The position numbers were made by a program, and so were the translations under genes. Below, piece after piece: positions 51,206 to 63,179 of a stretch of DNA of 64,000 bases. Below the pieces are notes generated by a model. It was not told the DNA's origin and made no database searches. It saw only the letters and a list, made by a program, of their open reading frames with translations. The DNA lies in NCBI GenBank assembly GCA_951217055.1, contig OX578278.1, positions 30,269,105 through 30,333,104 of the forward strand, read 5' to 3'. Within the stretch, counting starts at the first letter, position 1. Each line of letters starts with the position of its first letter. Source of the stretch: Gerris lacustris (Eukaryota; Arthropoda; Insecta; Hemiptera; Gerridae).

Positions 51206-54185
51206 TAACGGAAAACCCACTTAACTAATCAGTAATTAAACATGAATTTGAGCTGGATTAAATCTTATACCTTAAGGCAGAGCATATTATATAAAATTAC
51301 AGAGGAAAGAAATGGAAATAATCAAGTCAGTTAGGTTTATACTTCCGAACTATACTAAAAACCCCTCCTTCACAGACCAAAGTATTTGTAATCTGGTAAA
51401 GAGTCCAGTGAGGGAATTAGTTTTGTATAATTACTACTGCTAATAATACTGGGAATAAATACTAATAGTTGGGAATAAATATACCGAAGCGTTGTGGAAT
51501 AAACTCACAGTAAATACTTATTTACAAAACTACTCGTTGAATTTGCTCATAATCTTAAGCCGGCCATACACCTGACAGGTAAACCTGTACAGGGAAACCG
51601 GAGCGTGTGTAATATTATAAGTATGCAGTTATGCCATAACTTTATAGCACAAACCCGCCATTTTACCTACGATGCTTTACTCAAGCATCTCGACCCCATT
51701 TAGTTTCTAATTCGTATACTTTCGTCTAAAAAGTTTCAACTAATAAATTACATTTATAATTTTAAAAAAATGTATGTTTTTACACAATGCTGTTAAATTG
51801 TGTAAAATTAGTGGAAGTAAATGAAAACCTGGTGAATTAAACTGCTTATGATTTATGATTTTGTAACTATGTTAAAACCGAGTTTAGATTTTTGTTTTGG
51901 TGGGTTGGTTTGTGTTGAAATTATTTGTAGTTAGTTTTTAGTAAGGTAAGAGTGGTTTGTTAGTTCTTAGTTTGGTGAAAGTGATATTAGTGCATTACTA
52001 ACAAGGGAAAGCTCTCAGCCGTACTAATCTAGTTTCCTTAACACTTCCCAACTATTCACTTCGATAAAACTTTCATCCTCCAAATTCTATTTGGATAATG
52101 TTACGCCGGAAAATTTAGCCCATACAGAGGGTTTTTTTCAAGTAGCTTTAATAGTTCTAAGCTATTATCTCGACTAGAAATAACTAAAGCATCTAAACTA
52201 AAAACATCCACCTTGGTGTTGCAAGATTATTTTTTGTTTTTGCTTAATCAGAATGAAAATTAGTACACCCTTAAATAAAAACACACTGGTAGTTTAATTT
52301 AAATTAAGCTATAGTTAACCACTATGAACCTAAATATAACAATCAGACGATCGTTTCAGTCTTTCAACTATTTCCCAGATTTTACACGGACTGAGTAAAA
52401 GAGACAGGTGTTAATATGTAGGTACATCAGAGAGTGCAGGTGAGGTTATTTGGCGGTATTACTGTGAATGAGCCAGACTCAGAGGTGCGATTAAGGACCT
52501 GGAAGGTTCGACTACCTGTGGGAGGGTTCAGTTAGAATAGTATATAAAATGAACTATAGCTAAATACTTAAACTAGGAACTTCACAAATTTGATATGGTT
52601 ATGGTGGTTAACATTATTTAACAATTGAAGAAACTTGAGGACCTATACTTGAAAGTTAACATAATAATATGATATTAGGATTGTGTGTAATGTGCTTGGT
52701 AAAAACAAAAAACTACAATATATACATGATAAGAAAGAGGTTACATAATAAGATAAGGGTAAGGTTGATTAAGTGAATGCCTAGATAATATTAGACTCTT
52801 AAAGACCATCTGGTAATCGAGGTTTAGACTACCGATGCTCTATCTACGTGCTGTTGATCTACCGCCGCTTGTCGGTATGTGATATGAATTATTGATTTCG
52901 GAGGTCTCTATAGGGAGTATACGATGTTACAACACTGAAAGTAGCGGATGTGATGTATATGCATGTATACTAATCTGCTCTGAGTTTTTAGAAGCGGTTT
53001 GATCTGTTACGTCTGGTTTGGCAATTGTCGTAGGTTGTAGGGGGGTAGGCAGTGAAGCGGCCACATTAAGTGCTTTTACTGACGAAGTGAGGGTTGCAGG
53101 CCTAATGGTTTCACACTGGAGTCCTCCCTCGGCCACTTTGTCGGACCGAGTGATATGCGCGTCTCCCAGCAAGGCTAGCCTGAGGACAATTCCGCAGCCT
53201 GCATTAGTCTGAAAGCATTCTAATGCACACTCTTTACACATCTACCCCCTTTTAATCCTTTTCCCTCCTGTTCGTGCTGTAAACCTTACTTTGTCCTTCC
53301 CCCGATAAAGTTGTGCGACAAGCGAAAGTTTTCACGGAGGTTATGGAAATGCGAATATGCAGGCTGCTTAAGAAAGAGGGATGCGTAGAAACGAGACGAA
53401 TAAATAACCAACTTCTGGCAAGGCAGAAAGATTTAAAGACATCTAAAAACGGAAAAGGAGACGATAAAAGTGAAACATGTGGTTCCACTGAAACACAGAA
53501 AACAAGCGCAGACTGAGAGTAGTGAAAACAGCGGTCCAATCATATAACTATACTTTCTGCCCTTATCTCAGGCCTCTGAGATAGTCATGGTTAGGCCACA
53601 TCATCTTCTGGCCGCTCTTCCAACCTCTATCTAAGGCCAGAACTTTTTAATTATGTCAACAATTTTATGATATGATAAAATATAACATTTTAGGACAAAA
53701 ATGCAGTATTAGAACTTGAGGAAATTTGTAACAATCAACTTCATGCTTTTGCAATTTTGTAAAAATAATGAATGATTATTGTGTTTTCATCGGAAATACA
53801 TCATCTGTTGTCGGTCAAATAACGGTTACAAGATTTGACGACCAAATACAAAACAAGTAAAATAATAGAAAATATGATTTGTAATCCATAATATGAAGCA
53901 TTTATTATAAGTACAAGTAATTTAGCTTTTACGCTATCTCTTGTTTCTTTTATGAAAATTTCTTTATAAATTCCACTCGTAATTATACTATATATATATA
54001 TATATAACAGTGAAAAGGTTATAACTGATTAATCTATCTTGTAATTATTATAATAATGTGATTAGCAAGCATCAAGTAAAATGTTAATTATCTAATTAAA
54101 TTACCAATTATATACGGATTAATTTATTATTCGGTAAGAGCCATTAAATACCTAATAACAAATTGCACGTGCGTGTGTATGTATA
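51206..54185. other. no gene supported; short (TA) tract 53987-54004
   Basis: About 52860-53530 is GC-richer and open on both strands. The minus-strand frame 52927-53241 (104 codons, starting MCKECALEC) and the 67- and 95-codon frames at 53250-53540 have no recognisable domain. They could be transposon debris, but I cannot support a gene. Confidence 0.4.
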
Positions 54186-54320
54186 TATAGAGGCCTGTGG
54201 TTCAAATCCCAGCGCTGGAGTGTATTTTTCTCTAGTTGTTTCCCGTAGTTGTTAATAATTATAATTTGATTTAAATTAAAATTTAATCGTTCCGTAGTAT
54301 GAATACTACCAAAATCGTAA
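54186..54320 (+). mobile_element. family E element, copy 2
   Basis: GAGGCCTGTGGTTCAAATCC (B-box-like GGTTCAAATCC at 54199-54209), GCGCTGGAG and CCCGTAGTTG..AATAATTATAATTTGATTTAAA match 5110-5196. The right end continues into GTAGTATGAATACTACC, the inverse of the left outer arm of copy 1. The left arm is absent. Confidence 0.65.
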
Positions 54321-54947
54321 AATATGAATTATTATTATATTGTATACTAATTTTCTTACTACCATAATACTATTTTAATATATATACTTTCTCACCTATA
54401 GTAACGTCAGGCGCTCATTGAGACCATGTATATTGAGACGCCAGATCCGGTTAGTGTCGTGTAGGCCACTGATAGCGTTGTACTGCCCTGCTCTGCGTCT
54501 TAAATCACGTGGCTTCGTAATTTCTGCGTAAAAGAAAAATTGTGTTCTACAATTTGTGTTGATTTAACATTTAAATGACAACCAACTAGACTGCTTATGA
54601 AATACATAATTGAAGCGAGCGTAAGCGAGCTTCCTACATTCAACGAAAAATTCCCCGTGTATGTGTGTCCGTAACGTGTGACGATAACTAAAAAAAATCA
54701 CCGATTTTGGTGAAATTTGGTACACAAGATCATTTTACCAATGCCCAGTACTAGTTCGTTGGACAACGTTACCCGCCCAATTGTTCGAGCGCAACGCTCG
54801 TGTAAACGTTAGCTTCAATTGCAAAATTAGATTTCCAGGAAGGGAAAAGATTCTATCATCACCTTTTCGATGAGACAAACATTTTTTTAAAATAATTTTT
54901 GTTGTAAAACCAAGAGCAACACCGCTATGAAGTGATTTGATCGTTAT

Positions 54948-55084
54948 AGTACATTACGCGTCGAGTGCAGAAAGTATAGCATTTTGCATGCGACTGTGGA
55001 GTTTGCACCCGAGCGACAGCGAGGGTAGTAAAACCACACGAGCAATGCAAAATGCCGTTTTCGCACGAGTTGCGTACCGTACTT
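54948..55084. repeat. long nested hairpin with GAGCGACAGCGA loop
   Basis: Centred on 55016. ACCC (55007-55010), loop GAGCGACAGCGA, GGGT (55023-55026). Around this TGG-TTT pairs with AAA-CCA, then GCATTTTGCAT (54979-54989) pairs perfectly with 55045-55055, and outermost GTAC..TACGC..CG.GTGC.GAAA with its complement ending at 55084. Confidence 0.85.
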
Positions 55085-55370
55085 TATCTACGATTGTTAG
55101 ATTTAAATAATAAATACAGAAAAAAAATAAACTTGCTGTATGTAAGTTCGAATCGCTTCTCCTGATAAAAATGGCATTAGTCTTCAGTTGTATTTTTTTC
55201 CGAATTAATTATTTCTGGAGGAGTATTATTCTCTAAATTTTTGTCAAAACCACTTGATTTATTCATTGTTTTTCACTATAAACTCGATATAAACAGTTAC
55301 TTTAATAAAAGAATAGCAAATTAGTTTTGTTAAATGTAAACAAACTCGCTAATTGTGCGTAAAGCTGAAG

Positions 55371-55414
55371 AATTCCTCTTCTTTACCGCGCTAGTGTGGT
55401 AAAGAAGAGGAATT
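55371..55414. repeat. perfect 17-bp hairpin
   Basis: AATTCCTCTTCTTTACC (55371-55387) pairs exactly with 55398-55414; loop GCGCTAGTGT. Confidence 0.95.
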
Positions 55415-55564
55415 GTTCAGAACTATGAGACGCGCATGCGCAATGAATACAAGTACGTAAATAACCACTTTCTAGGCATCTAAACAGAGATATAATGTTT
55501 ATATTTCGTATCAATCGTAGATAATAGTATATTATGTTACAAGGCTGTGAAGTGAGTTCTTTCT

Positions 55565-55624
55565 TTACCGCGGCAATTACATTTACTGTCGAGCGAAGCG
55601 AGACAGTAAATATTGCCAAGGTAA
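55565..55624. repeat. hairpin with GAGCGAAGCGA loop
   Basis: ATTTACTGTC (55581-55590) pairs exactly with GACAGTAAAT (55602-55611); loop GAGCGAAGCGA. Outer TTACC and GGCAAT pair with ATTGCC and GGTAA. Confidence 0.92.
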
Positions 55625-55893
55625 GGAAAAAACACTTCAAAGTCGCGTAGCATATGCTATTTTTTCCGAGGTAGCAGACAATGAAAAAACATTAAATATT
55701 AATCACTAATCAATATATAATAATAATACATATTAGTACATACTTAAGACTTAAAAAAAGAAACCTTAAAATGAGGTTACTCTATAAGAAAAGATAAATA
55801 AAACGCATTGACATCTAGCGGATTTTTATCGTACTAGAAGCATTTCTACAAAGACTGCAGCACTACTAACGGAAGTTTTGACAACTACCCGCC

Positions 55894-55943
55894 GTAAAGA
55901 AAAAATCTTTTAGTGCCTAGGACGTAAAAGATTTTTTCTTTAC
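55894..55943. repeat. perfect 19-bp hairpin
   Basis: GTAAAGAAAAAATCTTTTA (55894-55912) pairs exactly with 55925-55943; loop GTGCCTAGGACG. Confidence 0.95.
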
Positions 55944-56559
55944 AGCTAGGAGTAATGAAAAGATTTTTTAAGTCCACGTAATGAAAAAATGGATTTTAGC
56001 TATGTTTTTTAGGCTCTAAAGTTACTATTTCACAGCCTACCACGGAAAAAAAATATTTAAGTGGACATAAACGTTTAAAATAAAGAAAACAACATTTTAC
56101 AAATATCTTCCGTTGTAACGTAACGATTTTAATAGAACTTTACATACATCGTTGAAAGTACTATTGAAACAGGCATGTAAAATTTCAACTTTATACTAGC
56201 AGAAATTTTAATGTAGGTGAAGTGATACATTTTAAAATGTAAGAGTGTAGTTAGTGGAATGCAGGGGGAACCTCTTACTACTAGACTCTCTATTACAGTC
56301 ATAGTCTTTAACTATCAGCTCATCATGATTACCTATTTTCTAAATATTCATATCATATTACTGTACGCTCACTGCAATGATAGAGCCAAGCGATTTCTAG
56401 TAGTATTAACCATTTCAAAATGTACTCTTTCCTACATCTAAACAATGTGCCCATATAAAAATTTGAACTATTAAATTTCTTTTGATCGGGCTTGTTGCAT
56501 TTTGTTCTTTTTGTGAAAGAGTGGTCTATACTTTACATGTTGGTATTAGCGAGTTCGTT

Positions 56560-56905
56560 CCGAAATTATTTAGCTTTAAAGTTTTTAAATTCAAAAGTCG
56601 TTTTTTAAAATTGGCGGCAGATATCAAAACGAAAATTATTTGAATAATTTTACTTACAAAGAAGTCTAATTGGCGAAGATTTTTTGAATTATTTTAACGT
56701 ATTTTTGGAATGTCTGCTGACAAATGGGAGTAAAAAGAAAAATGGGTAAATTACTTCACAAATCTGGCGGCATAGCTACATGTATTTAAATTTAATTACA
56801 CATTGATTTTTGTACCATTAATGCGGGTACCATTATTTTTTTGGGTGAAAAAAATACTTTCATATTCCTTCGGAAAAGGTGAAGAAATGTAAATTTTTAT
56901 AAAAT
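56560..56905 (+). mobile_element. family C element, copy 3 (degenerate)
   Basis: Shares with copy 1 the order AAAGT..TTAAATTCAAAA, GGCGGCAGATATCAAAA, GGGTGAAAAAAATACTTTC and the 3'-end CCTTCGGA...GTGA..GAAA. The 5S-like part is missing. Too diverged for exact ends. Confidence 0.45.
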
Positions 56906-56970
56906 AATATCAAGGGAAAGTCTTTATAATTTTGAGGTACTAACTTACCGGTGTATCATATTATTTTGTA

Positions 56971-57378
56971 TAAAGCCTCGTTCACACTGTGGCACTAATA
57001 TCGCGACATTAGTGTCACCTGGTGTCGTTGTTTGAACAGTACATGTTATGACACTACAATCCCTGACATCTAATCTAAACCTTCAAAACGTATTGATATT
57101 TTGACACTAGATGCCATGGCACTGCCTGTTGAATATGTAAAATAACCTTTTTTTGGGAAAACAAACTAATACTATAAATTGTAAGTAAAATATGATTATT
57201 TACATTACATAAATTATTATATTGCTTTGTTCTGGTTTGCTACTTTAATGAACTGCCACAACTGTGTGGAGAGGGCGTGTAAACAGCTCATGACATTCAG
57301 TGTTATGACGGCGAGTGTCAAGCAGTTTCACGGCATTGAATGTCGTGGCATTAGTACTACCGTGTAAACGAGGCTTTA
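56971..57378. mobile_element. 408-bp MITE with 29-bp terminal inverted repeats
   Basis: Left end 56971-56999 and right end 57350-57378 are complementary at about 25 of 29 positions, starting TAAAGCCTCGTT. The interior has CACTAATGTC-type words in both orientations. No ORF. Superfamily not resolved; no clear target-site duplication. Confidence 0.82.
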
Positions 57379-58070
57379 GACATTTAAAAGAACGGTTCTC
57401 GTACATCAGAGTTTAAAGCGATAAAAAAATAAAAATGACTTTCCATAGATATTTCCATAGATAGATTAAATTTCGATTCTTGTCGTGACGGGAGAATGTG
57501 ACGTGACGGGGAACGTGGCGTAGCGGGGATATAGGATAAAACAGAAAATATATAGTTTCACTTTCCAGATATCAACTCTCCCTTTAAATCCTGATATGAA
57601 CCTTTTTTTTGGGGGGGGGGGGGGGGGGCTTTCCAGCTCGAGGGACAATTTTGATGGGAATAATTTGTCAGGGGATTTATCGGGGAAGCAATTACTCGGG
57701 GGCCAGGACTCCCTGAATTACCTTCCTCATCCCCCCAATTAATAAAAATAACGAGGGGGCAGCGCGACAAATCAAACATCACGCCCCAATAACAAAACAA
57801 ATAGCTAAAAAGTTTTTTGTTTCTTTTAAAAAAAAAGGAGATAACAAACATTGGAAATAACAAATCATGATGTATCCTGAACCATAACTCCATGGATACC
57901 TTAACTCCATACAAAAATACAACCTTTACTCCGCAGTTAAGCTTGACATTCCACAACTTAAAGTAACATGATTTTTTTTTTTTGGTTTAAAATTATGTCT
58001 TAATTATTAATTTATTTTACACCAATTTTTTTTTAGAGAAAAGTATTGTGGAGGCGTAAAAAATCAATGT
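57379..58070. other. no gene; 18-nt G run
   Basis: G homopolymer 57611-57628 (proline run on the minus strand is artefactual). The 132-codon minus-strand frame ending near 57558 has no family resemblance. Confidence 0.45.
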
Positions 58071-58250
58071 TTTACCTTCGGTAAGCTCGGAAGCGAAATC
58101 AAAACAATTTTGACGGATTAAAACGGGGGAAACAATTAAATAAATTAGACAATAATTCATTAATTAATGGATTGTAAAAACATAGTCATAAATTACGCGA
58201 TAGCATGCGAGGAAGCTACGCGCCATACTAATTGTCAGTCTATTCTTTCC
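58071..58250. mobile_element. family B end fragments
   Basis: TTACCTTCGGTAAGCTCGGAAGC (minus-strand end hairpin of family B, stem partly lost) lies at about 58073-58095. A separate plus-strand 3' end (GCGAGGAAGCTACGCGCCATACTAATTG) lies at about 58206-58232. Two fragments rather than one element. Confidence 0.5.
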
Positions 58251-58920
58251 GTTGTTTTCACTAATCTAACCAAAAGCGAATGCATACTTTACTTTAACAA
58301 TGTCAACAATTATTTTACTATCATAATTTTTAAGTTTATTTCAGGAAAAATAATTGTAAACTTTATTTAATGTAATGTAAAAAATTTAATGTAATTGCAT
58401 ACTGCAACATTGAATTACGGGAAGAAATATGCAACATGCACGGCAATTAAATTCCGCAACTTAGTATACGTCTCACGACCGCTATTTCACTAGTTTCTTT
58501 CTACATTTATATGGTGGAAATTTTCGTGTTCGAACCATTTATTATAATTACATAGTTAAAAAAAGTAAATGTAAAAGAATAATGGTTTGTTATTATGTGT
58601 TCGATACGTGTTACAAATTTATGCAGGGAAATTAATATTGTTTAATTTAAAATTGCTTCTTTCCTGAGTTTTTCACTAAATGTCCTATGAAAATGGGAGC
58701 TAAATTCCACCAACTCACTCTTACTTATAACTCCGCTCGAGTTGAATCAGGAAAATCGCTAATTTGTTTGTTTTGACAATGTAGACATCTCCTAAAAACA
58801 GATTTTCCAACCTACTATTTTCATTCAAGTGACAGGTTAAGTTGTTTTATGTTGGTCCCATCTTTGGAAATGATCGCGCTTGAACTTTAATATTTGGAAG
58901 TTAGTCATCAACCCTTTATT
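58251..58920. other. no gene recognised
   Basis: AT-rich spacer. Nothing supported. Confidence 0.45.
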
Positions 58921-59754
58921 ACTTTTCCTCACTACTAATAGTAGGAAAAGTATTGTTTTCACCAAACATTTTTTTTTCGAGATTTAAACGGAATTATCCG
59001 TTTTAGGTGTTTTTAAGACCTCCTGAGTGGTTTTCAGCATGACGTATGTATGTGTGTATGTGTGTTATCATCGTAGCGCCCAAGGTATTTAACCTAGAGA
59101 GTTGAAACTTAGCAGAAAAATCAGTCCTAACCTGTAGTTGTGCCGCCCGGAAAATCAACTTTTTCCGCCATCTTGAACCCAGTTTGCTAAATCAGCAAAA
59201 AATTTAAAAAATCGTAATCAATCGATTATATTCCTGATCGAGTTGAAATTTGGCACGAATGTACCTCTCTGTATGGCAAACAAGCCCACCAAATTTCGTT
59301 TTGATATTGGCCTCAATTTTGAAGTTATCAATTTTTAAATTTATAAACTTTGACGGTTAATAATATCAAAAGTATAAATAGGTTTATGACGTATAGCATA
59401 TCTTTGGAACCGGAAAAAATTAAGGAACAAATATAAAAAAAAACGATAAAGTTTCATTAATTAGTTTAAAAGTTATAAGCGAATATAATTATTTTTATTA
59501 ATGCGATAATTTTGATGACGTCAAAGTTTGTTTATATCTGTCAAATTGCCGCCAAACATCAAATAATTAAATAAAATATAGCTATTAAAAATATGGTTAT
59601 TTTTGAAGAATGATAATAAATCAGTTAGTTCAGAACGGTCACCCATCCAAGTACTGACCACGTCCAATGCTGCTTCCTCCTGCTGCGAAGCAGCAGGAGA
59701 GGCCACTTTAGTGGCCTCTGAAGTGAGGAAAAGTTCCGAGGTACACCATACCCG
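58921..59754 (-). mobile_element. family C element, copy 2 (with longest 5S rRNA-like part)
   Basis: Read on the minus strand from about 59754: GGTAC.TCGGAACTTTTCCTCACTT, hairpin GAGGCCACT/AGTGGCCTC, hairpin CTCCTGCTGC-TTC-GCAGCAGGAG (perfect 10-bp stem), then AAGCAGCATTGGACGTGG followed by TCAGTACTTGGATGGGTGAC (59658 to 59639). The latter two correspond to the box A end, intermediate element and box C of 5S rRNA. The body matches copy 1 through to the 3' end, where ACTTTTCCT (58921-58929) pairs with 58943-58951. ACTTTTCCTCACT at 58921 is also the exact inverse of 59722-59734. About 110 bp longer than copy 1. Lies head to head with family B copy 2, 8 bp away. Confidence 0.78.
59637..59659 (-). 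promoter_or_regulatory. 5S rRNA box C-like sequence
   Basis: All 20 bases of TCAGTACTTGGATGGGTGAC, plus flanking G and C, match the conserved box C region of animal 5S rRNA. In a 5S gene this is part of the internal promoter bound by TFIIIA. The element lacks a clear 5' half of 5S, so transcription by Pol III is only a possibility. Confidence 0.75.
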
Positions 59755-59762
59755 TTTTTATT

Positions 59763-59900
59763 GCTTCCGAGCTTACCAAAGGTAACGGAAGCATTGTGTT
59801 CACTTTTGAGAACGAAAAACTTTTATGCCTCCGATTTCAAAAATTCCAAGACAGAAATCCTGATGTCTGTTTCAGACATCAGGGAACATTTTTGGTCTCG

Positions 59901-59960
<60 letters not shown>

Positions 59961-60382
59961 GGTCTGTGTGTCCGCGAATTATGAAACGTGCGACGATAAC
60001 TTGAGTAAATGTCGACCGATTTTGATGAAATTTGGTAGACATGTTCATTTTACCAATGCCCAGGACGAGTTCGTTGGACAACGTTATCCGTCCAAGCGTT
60101 CACGAGCAAAGCTCGCGTAAACGTGAACTTTAAATTTAAAATTGGAATATTAGGTCGGGAAAAAAAATCTAACTTCATCTTTTGAACGAGACAAACATTT
60201 TTTTCGAATACAATTTTTTAGTGAAACCAACAGCGACACCACTAAGAACTGTTAATGATCGCTAAAACTATTAATAGTTTTTACAAAATAAACAATATAA
60301 CAATAAAGTAATATAAAAATAATTGTTACAGTACATGATAGGACGCGAGGAAGCTATGTGCCACACTAATTGGCAGTCTATT
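59763..60382 (+). mobile_element. family B element, copy 2 (complete reference copy)
   Basis: Begins with a hairpin (GCTTCCG pairs with CGGAAGC; inner TTACC-AAA-GGTAA), a second hairpin CCTGATGTCTG-TTT-CAGACATCAGG (59862-59886), a (CTGT)n tract, the GATAACTTGAGTAAA..GACCGATTT..GATGAAATTTGGTA block shared with family A, a third hairpin GTTCACG...CGTGAAC (about 60099-60127) and the tail AACAGCGACACCACTA. It ends GCGAGGAAGCTATGTGCCA..., where GCCA-7 nt-TGGC forms a small 3' hairpin before AG|T. This is a Helitron/HINE-like layout without coding capacity. Confidence 0.72.
59901..59968 (+). repeat. (CTGT)n microsatellite inside family B
   Basis: About 15 units followed by one GGTC-interrupted and one GTGT unit. 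Confidence 0.95.
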
Positions 60383-61740
60383 TTTATTTATTTTCGTTTT
60401 ATTAGAATATTATAACTGGAATACTTCCATTGTTATAAGTAATAATGATATAAATACTATACAATGGATGGTAATCTTTGAGTGGGAAACATCGTCCCTG
60501 ATGAAAAAAAAAATTATCTATAGAAGGAATTTTCCGATTTGCCTTGTAAGTGGGCCTCTTTTATATTTATTAGCCAATTCCTCAATTTCTCTCTCTCTCT
60601 CCGACTCGTAACTTATTTTAGTGGTAAAATTATTAATGAATAATGGTGGAAATAAAAATGATGATCTATATTAATAACAGTGTTTGAAAAAGAGGACTTC
60701 AAAGTTTAAAAGACTTTTCTTTAGTATTGGGACATGATGGTGGTGTTTCATCTTTGAGGTCTCAACCAGGACCTTCATTTTGATGATAACTATCCGTAGA
60801 AACTTTAAACAGACAAGAAAATAATAACGTGTCAACGCAGATACGGAACTTGTTTTGTCAATATGAATCAATTGGTTGTCAGTTTTTGGCGTCCAATTTT
60901 TAGTTGTTATCTAAAAGAAGGCCGAGTTAATTATATCGCTGTATAAGGAGGAAGCCTTTTAAGCTTATCGCTTCGTTCGTAATTTTTAGAGCTCCCAGGA
61001 AATTCGTGGAACGAGACCCGAGGGGGCCATGAGCCCACTTACAAACTACTCCCCCTAACTGAACCGCCCGATAACTCAAAACCCTTTTATGGAAAAAAGG
61101 TTAAACTTAAAAACTCGACTTTCTAACTGCCCTTTAGTTTTTACGACGTGAAAACCGGGACGCAAGAGGAAAACTCTTACATTAACATCGGGGTAACTAC
61201 AACAAGTTGTCTCTCCCACTTACCAATTTTTCGTCTTTTAAATAAAATTCAAATTTGTGTCTACATTAGAAAGAAAAATCACGTTCTTCAACCGCAACGA
61301 AGAAATATAAGAGTTTTAATATTGTTTATTAAATTATATATTTATATTATAACATTAAAACCCAAGTAAGTAGGAAATACATATAGGAGAAACCTAAAGA
61401 AAAGACTCAGGTTTCAACAAAACGAAGATTCTACATTCACGAGACACAGACTTGTCAACTAAATCTATGTTGAAGTGTAGATTATTCAGTTGTCATGTGA
61501 TGTCTTGTATCGTACATTGTTGGAGCGATTTATCCTATCTTTAGGCGATCTATTAAATTTCACTCAACTTAAGAATATTTTTTAAAACGGGTTAAATAAT
61601 TGAATAGGGTAACTGAATTTCGGTTTTTTATTCACATCTTTTGATATACTTCAAAAGGTTTGTGTTGAGTAGGATCTGCATTAAAACGTTTGGAAGATTA
61701 AGTTAACACTTTTGTAAGTTTGTAAGTTAACACTTTTTGG
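60383..61740. other. no gene recognised
   Basis: AT-rich, with a short CT run near 60590 and a GC-richer patch at 60950-61170. Nothing supported. Confidence 0.45.
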
Positions 61741-61744
61741 AGAT

Positions 61745-61809
61745 CGGTGTAGCCGAGAGGTTGCGACTCGCAAGTTTTGCCTGAAATCAAAGTCATCGCT
61801 GGTACACCA
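61745..61809 (+). repeat. possible tRNA-derived remnant
   Basis: GGTGTA (61746-61751) pairs with TACACC (61803-61808), and TAGCCGAGAGGT directly after the first arm resembles a tRNA A box. The total length (about 63 nt) is short for a tRNA and the B box is poor (AAATCAAAGTC), so this is at best a decayed tRNA or SINE head. Confidence 0.4.
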
Positions 61810-62685
<876 letters not shown>

Positions 62686-62780
62686 AAGTTTGGCAAATAT
62701 TGAATTCACATGAGCTGTTTATATGAATATAGATTGTATGAAACCGTGTTATTGTAAATAAATAAATGGGGAGAAAAATA

Positions 62781-63107
62781 GTCTACCAATTAGTGTGGCA
62801 CATAGCTTCCTCACGTTTTATTATCGGACTAATAGTCACATGGGTGGGGTAAAAGTGTAGTTGTTTGGACACTTATTTTTATTCCACACATTATTATTAC
62901 CTATCTGTGGGCTACTTTCAACAAACCACCCAAATTTCATCAATATCGGACGAGTAGTATTAAAACATGGTTTGCAAACATGTTGATGGACAGACCAACA
63001 GACAGAGACGGAGAGACTGTAAGGAAAACCGACTGAAAGACCAAAAATGTTCCTTGATGTCTAAAACGGATTTTTGTTCAGGAATTTAAAATTTATTGTT
63101 TGAAAAA
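62781..63107 (-). mobile_element. family B element, copy 4 (reverse, 5' end lost)
   Basis: On the plus strand: CTACCAATTAGTGTGGCACA, TAGCTTCCTCACG (family 3' end), CACCCAAATTTCATCAATATCGGACGAGTA (core block, split by changes), ACAGACCAACAGACAGAGAC (remnant of the tetranucleotide tract), AAAAATGTTCCTTGATGTCT. The terminal hairpin end is not present. Confidence 0.6.
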
Positions 63108-63179
63108 AAATCGATCTCAATTGTTCGAAGTTCATGTTTTTTGGAATTTAAATAGATATGAAGCACATGGAATAATACG

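Larger units (their letters stand above)
54945..56048. mobile_element. hairpin-rich insertion within family A copy 2
   Basis: Bounded by the two halves of family A. It contains four strong hairpins: 54948-55084 (nested, about 65-nt arms), 55371-55414 (17-bp perfect stem), 55565-55624 (10-bp perfect core plus outer arms) and 55894-55943 (19-bp perfect stem). CTTTACCGCG is shared by the second and third (55381 and 55563). No ORF of note; the 85-codon minus-strand frame is not supported. Could be one element or a stack of several. Confidence 0.65.
54608..56402 (+). mobile_element. family A element, copy 2, interrupted by a 1.1-kb hairpin-rich insertion
   Basis: Starts AATTGAAGCGAGCGTA with hairpin GAAGC(54612)/GCTTC(54633) and shares with copy 1 CTTCCTACATTCAACGAA, the GACGATAACT and CCGATTT..TGAAATTTGGTA blocks, GTTCGTTGGACA, and ACACCGCTATGA. 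Similarity breaks near 54945, resumes near 56050 (GGACATAAACGTTTA.AAT) and continues to GATAGAGCCA.GCGAT..CTAG|T at about 56402. The (CTGT)n tract has shrunk to TGTATGTGTGTCC. Confidence 0.75.

Noticed and set aside
52927..53540. Frames starting MCKECALEC and neighbours, suggestive of a zinc finger or gag
   Set aside because: Only one C-x2-C pair and no further spacing that fits a known finger. Not enough to support a gene.
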